From the IMG/VR virus record IMGVR_UViG_3300023109_002024, positions 1 through 37,249 of that record: 37,249 bases of DNA; one strand, given 5' to 3'. Shown in pieces: positions 7,650 to 14,819 of this stretch. Under the pieces are notes generated by a model. It saw only the letters and a list, made by a program, of their open reading frames with translations. It searched no databases and was not told the origin of the DNA. A program made the position numbers and the translations under genes. Within the stretch, counting starts at the first letter, position 1. Each line of letters starts with the position of its first letter. This stretch comes from a virus.

Positions 7650-8100
7650 CCAACTCTATAATCTTATAAAGTTTAGTGTTTACTCTTTTGAGTTCTGGGC
7701 CTTTTGTAAGAAGTATACAGTTTCTATAGTCAGTCCAGTTAATCCTGTATGATGTATCTAAAACACCTCCATTAAGTTCTTTAATAAGGGTATTTAGTGC
7801 GTTGATAGTGTATAGGGTGTTAGACTCCTTTTTACGGTGCACTAATATTGTATTATCTAAAAATGTTCCTACGTTTCCAAAATCAACATTGTATGTACAA
7901 ATGTATTCATCTTGAGATTTGGAATATAATACAAAAATTTTACTATATATGATCTTATACCTTTCTTGTATTTGCTCCAGGATGTCTGTTAATGTATCCT
8001 CCGTGGCAAAGGTACAAAATAATTTGTTGCTCATATCTTCGTTCAAATATATCGGCTCTAGGTCGTAATCAAATGCCGGTGCCGTAACTTCTTTAATCAT
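7642..8100 (-). CDS. Conserved-looking phage protein of unknown function
   Basis: The 152 residues show no motif I recognise. The protein is mixed alpha/beta, acidic in the first third (YLNEDMS, TEDTLTD), has three cysteines, and contains a repeated aromatic pattern (IIYSKIFVLYSK, YICTYNV). It has no signal peptide or membrane segment. A TYNVDFGNVG strand is followed by a helix with INALNTLIKELNGG and an INWTDYRN segment, which looks like a compact soluble domain. It lies between the polymerase-like gene (18-base gap upstream) and gp32, so a replication accessory or regulatory role is possible. It is not RegA-like in sequence. The ATG start lies one base from a TATAAATA octamer on the opposite strand. 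Confidence 0.7.
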   Translation of the reverse strand: MIKEVTAPAFDYDLEPIYLNEDMSNKLFCTFATEDTLTDILEQIQERYKIIYSKIFVLYSKSQDEYICTYNVDFGNVGTFLDNTILVHRKKESNTLYTINALNTLIKELNGGVLDTSYRINWTDYRNCILLTKGPELKRVNTKLYKIIELEN

Positions 8101-8118
8101 ATATAAATATCATTTAGT

Positions 8119-9444
8119 TTACAAACAAAGATCTTTAGAAAACTTAAATTTTACTGGGTATTTACCATCAGATTGAAGTATTTCTTGTATATCTTCGAGT
8201 GTTTGTTTACCATCTTCTTTGTTATAGTCGAAAAGTAGTGCATCGTACGTGTATAACACTAATTTCGACTTTTTATCTTTAAGGTACCTTAGTACTTCTT
8301 TTAATATAAGAATATTTCTTGAAGTCTCTAACGATTGCATGATATAATTCATTAATTTTTGGGAATGCATGTCTTTGAGCGAGCTTGTGAAAGACTTTCC
8401 ACTAATTGGAGCCAAGACTTTTCCGTCATCTTGGAACCGTCTCCATAGCTCTTTGATATAATCATCAATTCTTGTAAAGATGTCAAGGAAAGCGTACTTC
8501 TCTGGTATCTTTCCATAAATTGCGTGAAAGTTAATTTGCTTTGCTTTGACATATTCTTCTTCAGTTATTTCTTCTTTCTTAAAATATTGTTTAGCTAGCT
8601 GCTTATGAGCTGATTCGTCTGTCAACGGATAGTCAATCTCATCACAAAGTAAACGAAGGTGGTAACCGTCAAAATCAAACTCAATAAAGTAGTCGTTTTC
8701 AGGTCTGAAACATTTTCGATGTTCTTGAGATTTTGGTATTGCAGCGAAATTAACGCTATTAAAAGCATTAGTTGGTCTACTTGTAACATTGTATAAATTG
8801 TATGAAGTTAAAACTGTGTTATTAAATTTATTGTATAGTGCATCCTTAGGTTTAAACATATTAACAAACGCATCATGGTACACTCCTATACCGTTTTGTT
8901 CAATTAAGAAAAAAACGTTAGTAGCAGTACTGTTGTAAAACTCAAATCCAGAAGGTATATTGTAATTAATTATTGACTTAACAGATTCATAAACTTTTTC
9001 ACAAGACTCGTAAAGTCTACTTATAGGAATCAACTGATTAATATTTACAAAATTACTATATCTGTTGTAAAAGTAATTTATCGAGTTATTGTCTCTTGAG
9101 TATTCAAGTCTTTCGTACTTGACCATTGAATAAAGTAACGATATATCTATCGCATCTTGTAAATTAAAATGGTAGAGTAAGTTTTTCTTATCTAATGTAT
9201 ATAGTTTAGTAGCAGAAGATAAAATGTCGTAGACACGTTCTTTTGAGGTATTAAGACCTTCGTCGTGATTGATAGGAATAATAAAACCATGTTTAGAATT
9301 AACAGGTCTTACGTAAACTGCAACTGTGGATGTTAGTTTAGGGTGGTAGTTATTGTTTGATGATATGATATCAACATAAAGACCTAACTTTGCAAGTCTT
9401 TTTAAATTTTCTAATTTCGAATCTTGTTCAACTATATAAAACAA
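8119..9444 (-). CDS. Short family-A DNA polymerase-like protein with degenerate exonuclease domain
   Basis: This 441-residue protein carries the three palm and fingers motifs of PolA enzymes. Motif A is FDFDGYHLR with D257 in the place of the metal-binding aspartate (H262 where E. coli has E710). Motif B is KQINFHAIYG with K302, F306 and Y310. Motif C is YTYDAL with D401, while the usual HDE is YDA. The first ~130 residues resemble the 3'-5' exonuclease fold (FIIPINHD, then a LYTLDKKNLL / LQDAIDISLL pattern), but I see no DxE catalytic motif, so proofreading is probably lost. There is no 5' nuclease domain. A TTG directly after an in-frame TAG is the only near start. It may be the phage replicase or an auxiliary polymerase; no family-B polymerase is in the window. 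Confidence 0.78.
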   Translation of the reverse strand: MFYIVEQDSKLENLKRLAKLGLYVDIISSNNNYHPKLTSTVAVYVRPVNSKHGFIIPINHDEGLNTSKERVYDILSSATKLYTLDKKNLLYHFNLQDAIDISLLYSMVKYERLEYSRDNNSINYFYNRYSNFVNINQLIPISRLYESCEKVYESVKSIINYNIPSGFEFYNSTATNVFFLIEQNGIGVYHDAFVNMFKPKDALYNKFNNTVLTSYNLYNVTSRPTNAFNSVNFAAIPKSQEHRKCFRPENDYFIEFDFDGYHLRLLCDEIDYPLTDESAHKQLAKQYFKKEEITEEEYVKAKQINFHAIYGKIPEKYAFLDIFTRIDDYIKELWRRFQDDGKVLAPISGKSFTSSLKDMHSQKLMNYIMQSLETSRNILILKEVLRYLKDKKSKLVLYTYDALLFDYNKEDGKQTLEDIQEILQSDGKYPVKFKFSKDLCL

Positions 9445-9475
9445 CTAATAACCTTTTCTTAAATATAGAAAAAAA

Positions 9476-10000
9476 TTATTTACGAACAAACTGTCCAGGG
9501 TCTTTTAAGTGTTGAGTTTGGATACCCGGTAACTCTTTTTCAGCAAGTCTTATTACTTCGTTGTTTTGAGCTTTAACTCCAGGGTATATATAACCATTAA
9601 TTTGTTGGTCTTCTAATTGACCTGTGACGTACCACTGAATTTTAAGTGTTTTTCTATAAACTTTCTTTTCTTTCTGTATTCTAAGATAATTAACTTTATC
9701 TAATTCTACAACTTTTCCATCTCTTCTATCTCTTGCAAAGTAACGTATAAAGGTTCCTTTTGAATAATCTTGAGAAGAAGGTGATCTATATACATTTTTA
9801 AAGTACTCATCGGTACTAATAGAATTACCATCAGGGACAAATTCTAACTCTTCAGCATCATCAGTTACTTTATTTCCCTTGAAAAATTTACCTCTGTAAT
9901 CTTTTACAAAAGAGCCATTAAATTTTTGACCAGTTAATTTATCTTTTAAAAAACCAGCCAATTTAGGTCCTACTACTTGTTTAATTTTTGGTATATACAT
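9476..10000 (-). CDS. Probable virion or baseplate-associated protein, unknown
   Basis: This 174-residue basic protein has no recognised domain. It begins with MYIPKIKQVVGPKLAG and has many lysine-rich beta-like segments, for example FNGSFVKDYRGKFFKGNKVT. It contains TFIRYFARDRRDGKVVELDK and ends in PGIQTQHLKDPGQFVRK. It starts one base inside the stop of the hub-like gene (TAATG), the same coupling used by the baseplate genes upstream. It is also the last gene before the polymerase-like gene. Position and coupling suggest a baseplate or central spike accessory component. No signal peptide, coiled coil or catalytic motif is visible, and a non-structural role remains possible. Confidence 0.65.
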   Translation of the reverse strand: MYIPKIKQVVGPKLAGFLKDKLTGQKFNGSFVKDYRGKFFKGNKVTDDAEELEFVPDGNSISTDEYFKNVYRSPSSQDYSKGTFIRYFARDRRDGKVVELDKVNYLRIQKEKKVYRKTLKIQWYVTGQLEDQQINGYIYPGVKAQNNEVIRLAEKELPGIQTQHLKDPGQFVRK

Positions 10001-12303
10001 TATTCCGTGTCAAAAAATTGTGCTCTTATACTTGTAGTCCATTCATTATTTTGTACCTGATGTTCTAATCCAACAACTATAAAACAGTACTTTTTGTACT
10101 TAGGTAAAAGTAAACTATCCTGAACTTTAAAAGATTGACCAATTTTAAGTCCTGAAAATCCTTTCATAGTTATATCCAAATTTACAGGTATAGGAATAGG
10201 ACTTGGTTTTTGATTGTCGAACAAATAACGTTGGTATGCAATAATCAGGAAAGAATTTAATTCGTTTTCTATTTTATCTTGAGTATCTAGATTAATTTCA
10301 CCGTCGTCAAATAACAGTTCGTAGTACTGTTTAGTTTGGTCTGCTATATCTTGGTTTTGTTGAATATATTTTTCAACAGTCAAAGGAGTTTTATCCTCTT
10401 GGTCACTAGGTTTAAGTTTATCCACAAAGAACCTGTCAACGTAACCCTCATTCCACCCTCTTATAGATCTCACATTAGTTGGGTAGGTTGTGTCTCTGCC
10501 TTGTGCTGCAATTGCTATTTGAGCTGCTATATTGTTAGTAACAGAACTTGCAATATTTAAATTTTTAACTGTAGACTTTAATCCTGTTAAATTTATTTTA
10601 GGTATGGTTTTAGGTTTAGGTCCGTTTCTGTCTACTATTTCAAACTTATCAGCTGTTTCATTAAAATACACATCTAAGTTAGTAATATTTCCTAATGAGC
10701 CATTTATCTCAGAAAGCACACCTTTGATAAAATCTATAAAATTCACACTATCCCCTACATCTTTTACTAGTGCTTCTAACTTTTCAAATATTACACCTAT
10801 ACTAATATGTATGTCTAATATTTTATTGTTTCCATCACTGTAACTTTTTAATTTATCGTTTACTGGGTAAACAGTATCACTGCCAACGAATACTGAGTTT
10901 GTAAATTTAAGAAATCCATAATGAATACCATTGTACTCTTTTTCAGTTGGAATTAAAACTTTATGTATCTTAGTAGAAAACATTCCTGGAAATCTGTTAT
11001 ACTTATTACTATTAACAGTTTCAAACTCTACAAGGGTTTGTCTATCAGCACCTTTTCTATCGTATAATGAACCACCCAAGTTAAAAATTTCTAATAAAAA
11101 TCGTAGTGGAATATATGTAGTTTTTACATCCTCAGCAAAAAAATATGCGTCTTCTGTAACATCGGTGTATATTGCATGAAAAGAATCATAAAGTTTTGTT
11201 AGGTCTTCATAAGGTACACATTCTACTTTATTTTTACTACTAAACTCGTCAAAAATGGTACCTAAACTAGTACCTGATTGAGTAAATGTGTCAGGTCCTC
11301 CTTTTAATGCTTCACTATGATATTCCGAAACTACTGTTAGCCAGAAGTGAAAAATACTTTTTATATAACCTATCTTGCCGTCTTTTTTCTTTCCAGCTTC
11401 CTTGGGAGTTATTTTAATTGATTCAGATGCAGTACCACTTTTTATCGAATCTAATACCTGTCCTTTTGATGCGATTTTCATACTACAGTCAAAACCTCCA
11501 TCTGGTCTGAAAATATAATCAAAGTTTGTTACATACCCAAAAAAGGCATCGTAATTGAAACTTGAATTTATCCTTTTTTGCTGCATTTCATTCTCAACAT
11601 CTACTATTTTACCTCTATCGAAAAGGGTAGAGTTTGATAGTGTTGTGCTACCCATAACGGGTTTTTTATGTTCTCCGCTGTTGTTAATATAGTCAGTATG
11701 TCCCCACTCTACTATACAAGAGTAACCTGGACGTAAAAATAATTTTTCTACTAAATCTAAATCTTCTAATGTATGTACAACGAATTTTACATTTGCTATT
11801 CTCAAGGTACCGTAAGGGTTATAACTTTGAATATCAAAACTAGTTATACCGGGCATTGGACGTATTCCCAAAGAGTTATAGTGATTGTATGCTTTATCAC
11901 TAGTTGTTAAAGGTATACCGTCAAAATCTATACCAGATCTCATCTTTACACCACTACCGTCAGCTTTAGATGTACCGTTAAATAGTATTACTCTTCTTGC
12001 AAGATATGCAGAAGTTTCTTCTGGGTAGTAAGTTTGATTGTACCCACCTTGTTCTCCTTGTTGTAAATCTTGATACTGTGTGAAAGGTACAGCCCTCTTT
12101 CTATAGTCTGGGTCTTCAAATCTAGCATTCCTAGTAATGGCATCTACACCTGAAGTTACTTTAACAAATCCTGTGTTAGAGTTGAGATAAGACACTTGTT
12201 GAGTGGTCTTGAATTCTGCTGATGCGAGTTCTTCTCTAGCTTTTAACTGAGCTGCTGCTGCATCTGAAATACCTGAGTAAAAAGTTTCTCCTGTTCCTGA
12301 CAT
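10000..12303 (-). CDS. Probable baseplate hub protein (gp27/gpD-like)
   Basis: This 767-residue protein is likely the hub that joins tube, spike and baseplate. The strongest cue is the C-terminal segment: FSGLKIGQSF, then LLPKYKK, then FIVVGLEHQVQNNEWTTSI at about 730-760. This is the pattern of late-control-D/gp27-type hub domains, which end in an Ile-x-His strand followed by N-x-W-x-T. Upstream there is a VTNFDYIFRPDGGFDCSMKI beta segment near residues 257-276, and IVEWGHTDY near 198. Gene order supports it: it lies downstream of the tape measure and next to the gp53-like gene, with one-base TAATG overlaps to both neighbours. The family call is inferred from motif plan and position, since I could not run a profile search. 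Confidence 0.68.
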   Translation of the reverse strand: MSGTGETFYSGISDAAAAQLKAREELASAEFKTTQQVSYLNSNTGFVKVTSGVDAITRNARFEDPDYRKRAVPFTQYQDLQQGEQGGYNQTYYPEETSAYLARRVILFNGTSKADGSGVKMRSGIDFDGIPLTTSDKAYNHYNSLGIRPMPGITSFDIQSYNPYGTLRIANVKFVVHTLEDLDLVEKLFLRPGYSCIVEWGHTDYINNSGEHKKPVMGSTTLSNSTLFDRGKIVDVENEMQQKRINSSFNYDAFFGYVTNFDYIFRPDGGFDCSMKIASKGQVLDSIKSGTASESIKITPKEAGKKKDGKIGYIKSIFHFWLTVVSEYHSEALKGGPDTFTQSGTSLGTIFDEFSSKNKVECVPYEDLTKLYDSFHAIYTDVTEDAYFFAEDVKTTYIPLRFLLEIFNLGGSLYDRKGADRQTLVEFETVNSNKYNRFPGMFSTKIHKVLIPTEKEYNGIHYGFLKFTNSVFVGSDTVYPVNDKLKSYSDGNNKILDIHISIGVIFEKLEALVKDVGDSVNFIDFIKGVLSEINGSLGNITNLDVYFNETADKFEIVDRNGPKPKTIPKINLTGLKSTVKNLNIASSVTNNIAAQIAIAAQGRDTTYPTNVRSIRGWNEGYVDRFFVDKLKPSDQEDKTPLTVEKYIQQNQDIADQTKQYYELLFDDGEINLDTQDKIENELNSFLIIAYQRYLFDNQKPSPIPIPVNLDITMKGFSGLKIGQSFKVQDSLLLPKYKKYCFIVVGLEHQVQNNEWTTSIRAQFFDTE

Positions 12304-12608
12304 TATCTATTGGCATTAAACTCTTCAAATAGACTTACAGCGTTACCGGGACTAGCAGGAATTCTTAGTTGTATTCCTTGCTTTACAGCCAAGCTATCAG
12401 TTTTTGAATTGTTTGCCATTGCTATGACCCACCATAAACTACTGTCTTGATAAAACTGTAAAGCTAATTTATCATACCTATCTGTACCTGTAGTAATAAC
12501 GTAGATGTCATTCTCTGTTACAGGTATTTCCGGATAGATAGGGTTGGTAAAAAATCTTTTACCTTTTCTATCTCTTGATAAAGTACTATTTTCGTATCTA
12601 CTAGCCAT
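12303..12608 (-). CDS. 53: Baseplate wedge protein, gp53-like with LysM domain
   Basis: This 101-residue protein has a plan typical of the T4 gp53 N-terminal LysM-like domain and the small LysM baseplate proteins of other myoviruses. It has TNPIYPEIP, then IYVITTGTDRYDKLALQFY, then SSLWWVIAMANN, then a strand with LRIP near the end. The tryptophan pair and the 'YDKLA.QFY.D..LWWVIA' pattern are the main evidence. In T4, gp53 helps join the wedges into the baseplate ring. The gene starts two bases before the stop of the upstream 616-residue gene ends its spacing (TAAGATG) and is coupled to the hub gene by TAATG. It is shorter than T4 gp53, so it corresponds mainly to the LysM part. Confidence 0.75.
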   Translation of the reverse strand: MASRYENSTLSRDRKGKRFFTNPIYPEIPVTENDIYVITTGTDRYDKLALQFYQDSSLWWVIAMANNSKTDSLAVKQGIQLRIPASPGNAVSLFEEFNANR

Positions 12609-12609
12609 C

Positions 12610-14460
12610 TTAATCTACTATGTACCCTCCTTTTTGTCCTCTTTTCCTTTCATCACCAGTACCTATTGTATCAAGACCTTGGCCGGTAGTTGTAAACTGT
12701 ACTGTGTCGCTAACTGCATTCGGTACTGTAAAATCTAAACTCACAGGTATGGTAGGAGTCATGGTAGGAGTCAGTGTTAAAGGCCCTTTAGGTATTTCTT
12801 TAGGTATTTCTGGGGTGATTTTCTTTTTTCTAACTTTAGGTCTAGGTTGTGGAGGGTTAATTGTTCTTTTACCAAAGTACTTTTCATCATCTAAATTCAC
12901 ATCAGATTTAACATTAAATGAATGAAGTGGAGTAAAGCTAACGGACACGTTTAGTACGTGAGGTAATTTTTCTAACCCCTCTTCATACGCATCTATTTCC
13001 CACTGATAGCTGTTATTCCAACTCAAACCTATACTTGTGATAAATCCATTCTGTCTATAAAGTAAATCACCTATCGTAATCCTAGTTAAGGTTCCTCTCA
13101 TAAAATTACCACCTTCTGAATAATTAGCGGCTGTAGTACCTGCTAATAAGTTAAGCTTTTTATAAAGGATATCCAAACTATCTTTGTTAAAAGATGCTGC
13201 TTTAAAACTAAACGTTATATTTCTAGTTGAATTGTTAAAGGTAAAAAATTCTTCTCCTCTTCCTACGTATTGTGTAGAATTCCAATTAGCTGTATAGTTA
13301 TCATCGTAACTATCAAGTAGTGCTTGAAAAAGAAACGTTTTTGAAGATTCTGGGGTAATACTACTAAATCTAAATGGTATTATATCTTTTTTAAACGTAT
13401 CAGGTAAATTGTCATCCAATTCTACATTAACAGTAGAATCTTCATGTATGTCAAAAGTACCTAATTCCTTTCCTTGATCATTAAGTTTATAGTCTATTGT
13501 GTATTTACTAACCGTGTAAACGTCTTCATCTTGAGATGGTTTATACACAGGTGTATTAAATTCAGTTTCACTAGTACCTTTAAACTCTTCTCCTTTTTGT
13601 TTATTAACTCTTGTGTACCTAGATGCAGCAAATGCCTGTGATAAGGGTGCTGAATTATCTAAAAGAGGTTCACCTGATAAACTTTTCTCACCTAAAGCTT
13701 GTCGTTTACTATTTTCTAAACTTTTATTTGCTTTTTTTGCAAATGCATCAAGTGTTTTCTTAGCACTTCTTATAGGGTCTTGAAGGAGATCGTCTGATAG
13801 ATTAGGTTCTGTATCATAAGAACTATCCATTAACCTATCTGTCCCGTCTACAAAATTAGATTTTACAGCACCTGCTCCTTCTGGATCTGGACCTAATGGA
13901 GCTGATCCTCCGATTCTCATACCGAATGCAGTTTCCGGTAAAGCTATAGTATCTTTAAGAAAATTACCTAAAGCTGATTTAGGGTCACCACCTTGTTTGA
14001 GGTATGTTGGTCCGTTAAGGTTGTTTACGAAGTGTGTGCCGGTACCGTTGAGTGGTATTTGTTTTGCTATATTAGCTGTAAACCCTAAATTACCTTTAAT
14101 GGTATCTAGAGCAATTGCTTTTGCCGCTCTTAATATGTTACCTACTTTAGACCCTCCTGCCTTTTTGTTTTTGTTAAAAGTAGCTCTAAGATCTCTACCA
14201 GACTGTTGTAAGATTGCAATATTAGCTTGCATCTTTAGTCCGCTTGGTGTACCTAGAAACTTTACAAAACGTTCTAGATCTGTAGCACGGCTGTTAACCT
14301 GATTATATTTGAACTCAAATGGCTTTGTAACTAAAGGAGATCTATCTGCACCGCCTATGTTATTTCTGTTTGGATTGTTTGGATCTACATGTTCTGATCC
14401 ATCCGCAGAATAACGTTCAAACTGGCCACGAAGGTCTCTTTTTTTTGTTAAGAAAGCCAT
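12610..14460 (-). CDS. Large baseplate/tail structural protein, possibly tube-fold containing
   Basis: The 616 residues have three parts. The N-terminal half is low in hydrophobic core and rich in K, G and N. From about residue 355 to 525 there is a beta-rich domain with repeated tail-protein hallmarks: ITFSFKA, LDILYKKLNLLAG, TIGDLLYRQNGFITSIGLSW, and LPHVLNVSVSFTPLHSF. That pattern resembles tube-initiator or hub-adjacent proteins of contractile tails. The C-terminal ~70 residues are rich in proline, threonine and lysine, with short repeats. It is encoded between the tape measure region and the gp53-like gene. I cannot match it with certainty to a named T4 protein; gp48/gp54-like or a separate baseplate protein are both possible. 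Confidence 0.65.
   Translation of the reverse strand: MAFLTKKRDLRGQFERYSADGSEHVDPNNPNRNNIGGADRSPLVTKPFEFKYNQVNSRATDLERFVKFLGTPSGLKMQANIAILQQSGRDLRATFNKNKKAGGSKVGNILRAAKAIALDTIKGNLGFTANIAKQIPLNGTGTHFVNNLNGPTYLKQGGDPKSALGNFLKDTIALPETAFGMRIGGSAPLGPDPEGAGAVKSNFVDGTDRLMDSSYDTEPNLSDDLLQDPIRSAKKTLDAFAKKANKSLENSKRQALGEKSLSGEPLLDNSAPLSQAFAASRYTRVNKQKGEEFKGTSETEFNTPVYKPSQDEDVYTVSKYTIDYKLNDQGKELGTFDIHEDSTVNVELDDNLPDTFKKDIIPFRFSSITPESSKTFLFQALLDSYDDNYTANWNSTQYVGRGEEFFTFNNSTRNITFSFKAASFNKDSLDILYKKLNLLAGTTAANYSEGGNFMRGTLTRITIGDLLYRQNGFITSIGLSWNNSYQWEIDAYEEGLEKLPHVLNVSVSFTPLHSFNVKSDVNLDDEKYFGKRTINPPQPRPKVRKKKITPEIPKEIPKGPLTLTPTMTPTIPVSLDFTVPNAVSDTVQFTTTGQGLDTIGTGDERKRGQKGGYIVD
12749..12772 (-). repeat. Two tandem 12-base repeats in the Pro/Thr-rich tail
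   Basis: The 12-base unit ATGGTAGGAGTC (plus strand) occurs twice in a row and encodes the TPTMTPTIP region of the 616-residue structural protein. A second short duplication (TTAGGTATTTCT) follows just after it at about 12788-12812. Slippage-prone linker DNA is the simplest reading. Confidence 0.6.
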
Positions 14461-14475
14461 TAATTAATGTCATTT

Positions 14476-14793
14476 TTATTGGAAGTCCTTTGAATACTGA
14501 TCGTACTGTTTGTCAGCTGAAGGTGTTGCACCGTATAGTGAACTATTGCCACTACCTTGTACACTTAAAGGTGATACTTTAGCAACACTTGATTTTAAAG
14601 CTGCATTTTTAGAAGGTACGTTAAATCTACCTGCTAATTCATTTTCTACAGTTGGGTCATTATTCAATGAAGTCACGTTGTGTAACGTTGATCCATCTCT
14701 TTGAGTGTTCAAAGGTACATCAGAATTATTGACATCTCTTGAATACCCATAGTCAGATGTAAATTGTCTTTCGAACATTGATTTATTTGCCAT
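14476..14793 (-). CDS. Small unstructured-looking tail protein, unknown
   Basis: The 105 residues are polar and low in hydrophobic content: rich in S, N, D, G and Q, with no cysteine or tryptophan. There is no signal peptide, membrane segment or recognisable domain. The start MANKSMFERQF lies 15 bases after a TATTTATA element on the coding strand, and the gene sits between the tape measure gene (14820 stop) and the 616-residue structural gene (14460 start). A disordered tail or baseplate accessory protein fits the position and composition. The ATG shows no Shine-Dalgarno sequence. Confidence 0.62.
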   Translation of the reverse strand: MANKSMFERQFTSDYGYSRDVNNSDVPLNTQRDGSTLHNVTSLNNDPTVENELAGRFNVPSKNAALKSSVAKVSPLSVQGSGNSSLYGATPSADKQYDQYSKDFQ

Positions 14794-14808
14794 GGTAAAA
14801 TATTTTAA

Positions 14809-14816
14809 TATAAATA
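14809..14816 (-). promoter_or_regulatory. TATTTATA element 15 bases before the 105-residue tail gene
   Basis: The coding strand reads CTATTTATATT. The octamer lies in the 26-base gap after the tape measure stop, so it is well placed for a separate late transcript. A promoter role is inferred from recurrence before late genes. Confidence 0.35.
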
Positions 14817-14819
14817 GTG

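Noticed and set aside
8102-8109. Plus-strand TATAAATA sequences read as T4-type late promoters for rightward antisense RNA
   Set aside because: There are no rightward genes to serve, and the same sites line up with the 5' ends of leftward genes. The mirrored reading is kept as a finding instead.
8352-8552. Second minus-strand frame inside the polymerase-like gene
   Set aside because: It is fully within a gene whose own frame carries motifs A, B and C nearby; no start signal or family pattern.
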